From positions 1,984,001-2,048,000 of the forward strand of contig CAVUYP010000001.1 of the NCBI GenBank assembly GCA_963745755.1: DNA of 64,000 nucleotides. Reading direction: 5' to 3'. Positions within the stretch are counted from its first letter, which is position 1. The number at the start of each line of letters is the position of its first letter. Source of the stretch: RHKX01 sp963745755 (GTDB lineage Bacteria > Actinomycetota > Thermoleophilia > Solirubrobacterales > 70-9). Shown here one piece after another: positions 59,629 to 64,000 of the stretch. The notes beneath the pieces were generated by a model. That model saw nothing but the letters and a program-made list of their open reading frames with translations, was not told where the DNA came from and ran no database searches. Both the position numbers and the translations under genes were made by a program.

Positions 59629-60767
59629 CTCGTCCCCTCCGACTTCTCCCAGGCGGCCGGCGGCCCGTTCCGCCCCCGGTCCCAGAAGCCGAGCGCGATC
59701 GAGGCGGTGACGAGCACGTAGTAGCGGGCGATCCGGGTCAGCCGACCGACCGGGCCGGGGACGGAATCGCCGGCTGCGGCGGCGGCGAGCAGGCCGAGCT
59801 GGACGGCGAGCGCGAGCCGGTAGACGCGACCGCGGCGCAGCAGCGCCAGGTTGGCGACGAACGCGGCGGCGTGCAGCAGCGGGCTTGCGTAGCGGAGCAG
59901 CCGGTGGGAGAGGATCTGGTAGCCGAACAGGGGCCCGTAGCCGCGCGGATCCCACATCCGGTCGGCGACGACGATGTCGGGAAGGCCGATCATCATCCGC
60001 CGCTTGCGGGCGAACTCGCCCGCGATCGAGGGGACGATCTTCTCCCGGGCCCGGGCGGCGGCGACGTCGACCGACCGCCAGCCGTCCTTGCGGAGCTCGA
60101 AGGGGAACGAGAGGTCGTGGCTGCGGGACGGTTCGAGGAAGCGGTAGGCCGCGCGGCGGACCGCGTAGATGCCGCCGTTGCCGGCGGTGACGCCGCCGAG
60201 CCCGGACTCGAGCTCGCGGACCGCCATCTCGTAGCGCCAGTAGGCGCCCTCCTCGTTGTCGCCGTCGGGGTCGGTGAACTCGACATGGCCGCAGGCGTAG
60301 CCGACCTCGGGATCGGCGAACGCGGCGACGAGCGCCCGCAGCGCTCCCGGCTCCCAGGTCGAGTTGGCGTCGCTGAAGGCGACGATCTCGCCGCTCGAGC
60401 GCTCGACCGCCGCGTTCTGGGTTGCCATCTTGCCGCCGCGGTCGAGGTCGAGGACGAGGTCGGCGCCGGCGGCGCGGGCGAACTCGACGGTGCGATCGCC
60501 GGAGCCGTCGGAGGCGACGATCAGCTCGAGCCGATCGCGCGGGTAGTCGAGGCTCAGCGCGTCGGCGACCTTGGCGCCGATCACGTCCTCCTCGTCGAAG
60601 GCGGCGACGATCAGCGAGACGCGAGGCGGATCGGCGAGCGGCGCCCGTGGCCGGCGGTCACGGCGTCCGCGCAGCCGCTGCAGCGCGGCGAGGCTGAGCG
60701 GGTAGGTGAGGTGGGTATGGACGAGGCCCGCGACCGAGCCCCAGAAGATCTTTCCGGCAAGCGACAT
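59625..60767 (-). CDS. GT2-family membrane glycosyltransferase
   Basis: 380 aa from the ATG at 60767; the frame upstream is antisense. GT-A motifs: VSLIVAAFDEEDVIGAKV, VASDGSGDRTVEFA, then GGKMATQNAAVERSSGEIVAFSDANS (DAN acting as the DxD region) and GVTAGNGGIYAVRRAAYR. The C-terminal half has several hydrophobic helices (LHAAAFVANLALL, LALAVQLGLLAAAAAG). It probably elongates a surface polysaccharide. Next genes overlap or follow by 13 bp. Confidence 0.92.
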   Translation of the reverse strand: MSLAGKIFWGSVAGLVHTHLTYPLSLAALQRLRGRRDRRPRAPLADPPRVSLIVAAFDEEDVIGAKVADALSLDYPRDRLELIVASDGSGDRTVEFARAAGADLVLDLDRGGKMATQNAAVERSSGEIVAFSDANSTWEPGALRALVAAFADPEVGYACGHVEFTDPDGDNEEGAYWRYEMAVRELESGLGGVTAGNGGIYAVRRAAYRFLEPSRSHDLSFPFELRKDGWRSVDVAAARAREKIVPSIAGEFARKRRMMIGLPDIVVADRMWDPRGYGPLFGYQILSHRLLRYASPLLHAAAFVANLALLRRGRVYRLALAVQLGLLAAAAAGDSVPGPVGRLTRIARYYVLVTASIALGFWDRGRNGPPAAWEKSEGTR

Positions 60768-60780
60768 CTGCGACTGCCGA

Positions 60781-61926
60781 TTATCGGCTGCCGGCCGCCG
60801 CGCGGTCGTCGCGGAGGCGCCGGTAGAGCGCCAGCGTGCGCTCGGCGATCGCGTCCCAGCCGTCGGAGCCGGCGACGGCCGCCCGTGCCGCGGCGGCCAG
60901 TCGCTCGCGCTCGCCGCGGTCGGCGACCAGCTCGTTGAGCGCCGCCGCCAGCGCCGCGACATCCCCCGGCGGCACCAGCTTCGCGGCCCCGTGGCGGCGG
61001 CCGAACTCGGCGAAGCCGCCGACGTCACCGAGGATCATCGGCTTGCCGAACGCCAGTCCCGCGTAGAGGACGCCGGACTGCTCGATCTCCCGGTAGGGGA
61101 GCGCGAGGATGTCGGCACGACGGAGCAGCGCCGGGATCTCCGGGTCGGCGACGAACCGCGGCAGGATCCGGACCCGGCCCGGAGCCCGGGCGGCGAGCTC
61201 GGCAAGCGGCTCGAGCGGCATCCGCGGCATCCCGGCGATCCACAGCTCGGCCCCCTCGACCGAAGCGAACGCCTCGAGCAGGGTGTCGATCCCCTTGTAG
61301 GGGCGGAGCAGGCCGAAGAAGAGGATCACCGGTCCCTCGGCGCCCTCGAGCTCGGCCGGCAGCGGCCGCTCCTCGGGCAGCGCCGTCAGGTAGTCGAACG
61401 GGCCGTGCGGAATCACGGCGATCTTCGCGGCGGCGATGCCGACCTCGTCGCGGAGCCGCGCCGCGGCACCCTCGGTGTGGACGACGACGGCGTCGAAGCG
61501 GTCGAGATAGCGGCGCTGGGCGGCGAGCTTGCGGCGCTGGCCGGGTCGCGGCAGCGGGTAGTGCAGCGTGATCAGGCGCGGATGGCCGCGATCGCCGACC
61601 AGGAAGCGGTCGACCGCCGGCAGCGTCGTCCACTGCCAGTGCTCGACGTCGGCGGCGCCGAGCCGGCGGCGGGCGGCAAGCATCCCGGGAACGTGCTCGA
61701 GCGCCTTCGCGGCGAGCCGCAGCCGGCCCGGCGCGAGCGCGGCGCTGCGGCGGTAGAAGCACTCCTCTACCCGGTATCCCTCGGCCGCCGGCACCGGCCC
61801 GTAGGGGAAGCGGCTGGTCAGCAGCTCGACGTCGGCGCCGGCGCGTGCCAGCGCCGCCGCCAGCGAGCGGTCGTAGGGCGGCGTGAACGCCGAGGGATCG
61901 ACGAGGGAGACCCGAAGCGCCGTCAT
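60781..61926 (-). CDS. GT4-family glycosyltransferase
   Basis: 381 aa, GT-B fold. ALRVSLVDPSAFTPPYDRSLAAALARAGADVELLT start; VVVHTEGAAARLRDEVGI; IAVIPHGPFDYL; and the donor domain PVILFFGLLRPYKGIDTLLEAF, then EQSGVLYAGLAFGKPMILGDVGGFAE (EX7E-like). A cytosolic retaining glycosyltransferase of the polysaccharide cluster. Its ATG is only 17 bp from the divergent GT2 start at 61944. Confidence 0.93.
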   Translation of the reverse strand: MTALRVSLVDPSAFTPPYDRSLAAALARAGADVELLTSRFPYGPVPAAEGYRVEECFYRRSAALAPGRLRLAAKALEHVPGMLAARRRLGAADVEHWQWTTLPAVDRFLVGDRGHPRLITLHYPLPRPGQRRKLAAQRRYLDRFDAVVVHTEGAAARLRDEVGIAAAKIAVIPHGPFDYLTALPEERPLPAELEGAEGPVILFFGLLRPYKGIDTLLEAFASVEGAELWIAGMPRMPLEPLAELAARAPGRVRILPRFVADPEIPALLRRADILALPYREIEQSGVLYAGLAFGKPMILGDVGGFAEFGRRHGAAKLVPPGDVAALAAALNELVADRGERERLAAAARAAVAGSDGWDAIAERTLALYRRLRDDRAAAGSR

Positions 61927-61943
61927 GGGCGACGATTGTCCCG

Positions 61944-62967
61944 ATGGAGCTCTCCTACTGCGTCGTCAACACGAACGGGCGCGAGCATCTGGCCACCTGC
62001 CTGCGTGCGATCGCCGCCAATCACCCGGCCGGCGTCGAGCACGAGATCCTCGTGCTCGACAACCACTCCGACGACGGGTCGGTCGACCTGGTCGCGCAGA
62101 TCGCTCAGCGCGAACGCGAGATCGGCGACCACCTGCGGCTGATCGTCACCGAGCGACGCCAGGGCAAGGCGGCCAACGACACGCTGCTTCTGGAGTCCGC
62201 GAAGGGCGAGTTCTGCCTGCTGCTCAACGAGGACTCGGAGCTGCTGCCCGGCGCCGCCGCGGCGCTGCTCGAAGCGCTCCGCGCCGACCCCGAGGCGGGG
62301 GCCGCCGGCGCCCAGCTGCTCGACTCCGAGGGGGTTCCGCAGCCCTGCGCCTGGCGTCTGCCCGGCATCGGCACCGCCCTCGCGCAGGTGCTCTTTCTGC
62401 ACCGCTGGCTCGTCACCGAGAGCGGCGGCGAGCGGACCCGGCGGGTCGGCTGGGCGCAGTCGGCGGCGCTGCTCGTCAGGCGCAGCGCGGCGGCGAGCGA
62501 TCGACTGGCTCGACCCCGACTTCTTCGTCTACTCCGACGAGACCGACCTCTGCAAGCGCCTCGGCGACGCCGGCATGCACACCCTCTACGTCCCCGCGGC
62601 CCGGGCGATCCACCACGAGCAGCTCGCCAACGACCGCTCGGCCGGCGGCCGGCGGGTCGTCGAGTTCCATCGCAACCGCGACCTCTACATGCGCAAGCAC
62701 CACGGTCGCGTGGCGGCGGCGATCGTCCGGGCGCTGACCGCCCTCTCCTACCTGCCGCGGGCGCTGGCGGCGCTCGTCCTCCCCGGTCACGACCCCCGCT
62801 GGTACCTCCTCCACGCCCGGAAGGCCTGGCGCCCGAGCGGCGAGGGAATCCGCGAGCTCGCCGAGGACGCGAACCGGTGGCCGGTCGCCGCGCCGACCCC
62901 CGGTTCGCCGCGAAGTTGCAGAAATCGGCCATGGCGGCCGACTTCTGCAATCTCGTCGAAGGACTAG
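61944..62967 (+). pseudogene. GT2-family glycosyltransferase, one frameshift
   Basis: N-terminal GT-A part (ELSYCVVNTNGREHLATCLRAI, VLDNHSDDGSVDL, GKAANDTLLLESAKGEFCLLLNEDS) in the frame from 61944. Near 62498, inside a GCGGCGG run, it shifts; the C-terminal part (DWLDPDFFVYSDETDLCKRL, then HHEQLANDRSAGGRRVVEFHRNRDLYMRKHHG) continues to 62967. Restoring one base gives a regular rhamnosyltransferase-type GT2 of about 340 aa. Likely functional in the organism if the indel is a base-calling error. Confidence 0.75.
62916..62950. terminator. hairpin between convergent genes
   Basis: TTGCAGAAATCGGCC (62916-62930) pairs with GGCCGACTTCTGCAA (62936-62950) with one mismatch and a 5-nt loop, spanning the 3' ends of the GT2 and flippase genes. 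It may serve as a bidirectional terminator, although no T-tract is present. Confidence 0.55.
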
Positions 62968-64000
62968 AACCCGCCGCGGTCGCGGTCGCGAATCTCCTGC
63001 TCGTAGAGCTCCTCGGCGCGGGCCCGTTCGTCGCTCTCGCTCGGTGCCTCGGCGCGCATCTGCGCCAGCCGCTCGCGGAGGCTGCCGCCGCGGAGCAGCT
63101 CGACGACCTGGGCGCGCTCGGCGGCGTTGATCGCGCCGCCGAACCAGAGCAGCAGCGGATAGAGGCAGAACAGGGCGAGCCTGGCGAGGAAGCCGGCGGC
63201 TCCGTCGGTCGGCAGCAGCAGGTCGCCGCCGGCGACCAGGACGGCGGCGGCACCGACGACGACCGCGAGGCGGCCCCACTGCCAGGGGATCGGGAAGATC
63301 CGGCGGCTGACCGCGTAGATGAGGACGATCACGATCAGGTAGGAGACGATCAGCGCGACCCCGGCCCCGACGATCCCCCAGGCGGGAACGAGGATCAGGT
63401 TGAGGATCACGTTGGCGATCGTCGCGACGATCGTGACCGGGAAGTTGTACTGGGTCTTGCCGGTCCGGCCGAGGATCACGACGAGCGCCAGGTAGACCCC
63501 GTAGAGGGCGGCGCCGAGCGCCAGCGGGCCGATCGCCTCGTAGGAGTCGAAGAAGTCGGGGGCGGCGAGCAGGCGAACGATCCAGCGCGCCTCCAGCCAC
63601 ATGCCGACGACGATGAATCCGCAGAGCGCCGTGAAGGCGGTGACGACGACCGCGTAGGCGCGCCGGGCCTCCTCGTCGTCACGGATCGAATAGGCGAGCG
63701 GCGGCCAGGCGAGCTGGAAGCCGCGGACGACGACCTGGATCGCCTGGCTGAACTTGAAGGCGAGCGCGTAGAGGCCGAGCGAGGCGCGCCCCGAGGGCGT
63801 GGGAGATGATGATCCGGTCGATGAAGGCGAGCGAGTAGATCGACATCTCCGCCGGCATCGTCGGCAGCCCGAAGCGGAACATCCGCCGCAGCAGCTCGCG
63901 GTCGGGGCGCAGGCTGAGCCGCCGGCGCTCGCCGGCGATCAGCCAGAGCAGGCAGCGGCAGGCCCGACCAGGTAGGCGCCGAGCAGCAGCCCCTCGGCGC
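62964..64000 (-). pseudogene. polysaccharide flippase (MATE/Wzx-like), 5'-truncated and frameshifted
   Basis: The C-terminal half in the frame 62964-~63790 has six or so helices and PVTIVATIANVILNLILVPAWGIVGAGVAL, the motif of O-antigen and teichoic flippases of the MATE-like superfamily. The frame shifts near 63795 (MFRFGLPTMPAEMSIYSLAFIDRII continues upstream in the other frame) and probably again near 63960. The start lies beyond the window. It would flip the undecaprenyl-linked glycan made by the neighbouring cluster. Shifts are single-base, possibly artefacts. Confidence 0.75.

Overview
The window is very GC-rich, densely coded DNA from a high-GC Gram-positive bacterium. I infer an actinobacterium, probably class Thermoleophilia (Solirubrobacterales-like). 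The grounds are GTG/TTG starts, an F420-type (LLM) oxidoreductase, a DDN-type deazaflavin reductase, a DUF3105 protein, a PucR regulator, a P450 and a baeRF-like protein. No rRNA, CRISPR, phage structural gene, transposase or recombinase gene was found.

Layout. 1-13.4 kb is ordinary chromosome: hydrolase, baeRF-like protein, a secreted arylsulfotransferase-like protein overlapping a P450, methyltransferase, lipA, a rhomboid-like protein, an RTX-like protein, DUF1275, tRNA-Ala(UGC), glutamate dehydrogenase, a very acidic protein and a GGDEF diguanylate cyclase. At 13476-13548 lies an intact tRNA-Ala(CGC). From its 3' end to 31272 there is an accessory region made of four consecutive cassettes. 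Each cassette ends in a 192-193 bp module: a hairpin at one end, about 110 bp of spacer, a conserved AGAGCC block, then a 42-nt copy of the 3' half of the same tRNA. Three tRNA copies are identical to the gene; the most distal has three changes. This is the signature of repeated site-specific integration into one tRNA gene, yet no integrase is present. Cargo: (1) a RibD/DHFR-type reductase; (2) an amidase; (3) a broken adenylate cyclase-ATPase-TPR regulator; (4) a MalT-type LuxR regulator, a small CMD-like protein, two copies of a membrane-protein plus beta-propeller operon (one intact, one decayed), a DUF2252 protein and a ClC channel.

31.3-42 kb returns to chromosome: a frameshifted AhpD-like gene, membrane proteins, a class III cyclase, a deazaflavin reductase, an FAD oxidoreductase, a secreted SUMF1-like protein, an ArsR-SRPBCC operon with a visible promoter/operator, acylphosphatase, a zinc-ribbon protein, an SDR and a PucR regulator. 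42.3-48.4 kb is a sulfide/persulfide detoxification locus: sulfide:quinone reductase plus a TauE exporter in one operon, and rhodanese-MBL, ArsR, a DUF2892 protein and an MMPL transporter in a second. Both promoters carry an ACAAC-N6-GTTGT operator. 48.5-55.9 kb holds an acyl-CoA synthetase, a flavin monooxygenase, an LLM oxidoreductase, a CDP-alcohol phosphatidyltransferase, a GT1 glycosyltransferase, metF and DUF3105. 56-64 kb holds a PGRP amidase and an envelope/exopolysaccharide cluster (two acetyltransferases, a priming sugar transferase, three glycosyltransferases and the 3' part of a flippase).

A separate ~52-bp inverted-repeat family (consensus begins GCCGAGGTCGAGGAAA) occurs four times between genes (36.9, 37.8 and 57.3-57.4 kb). 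Several genes from 16 kb onward are interrupted by single-base or small indels. Some may be real decay, but the number of otherwise healthy genes affected makes base-calling error a serious alternative. No annotation or search results were available; family assignments rest on motifs read by eye.
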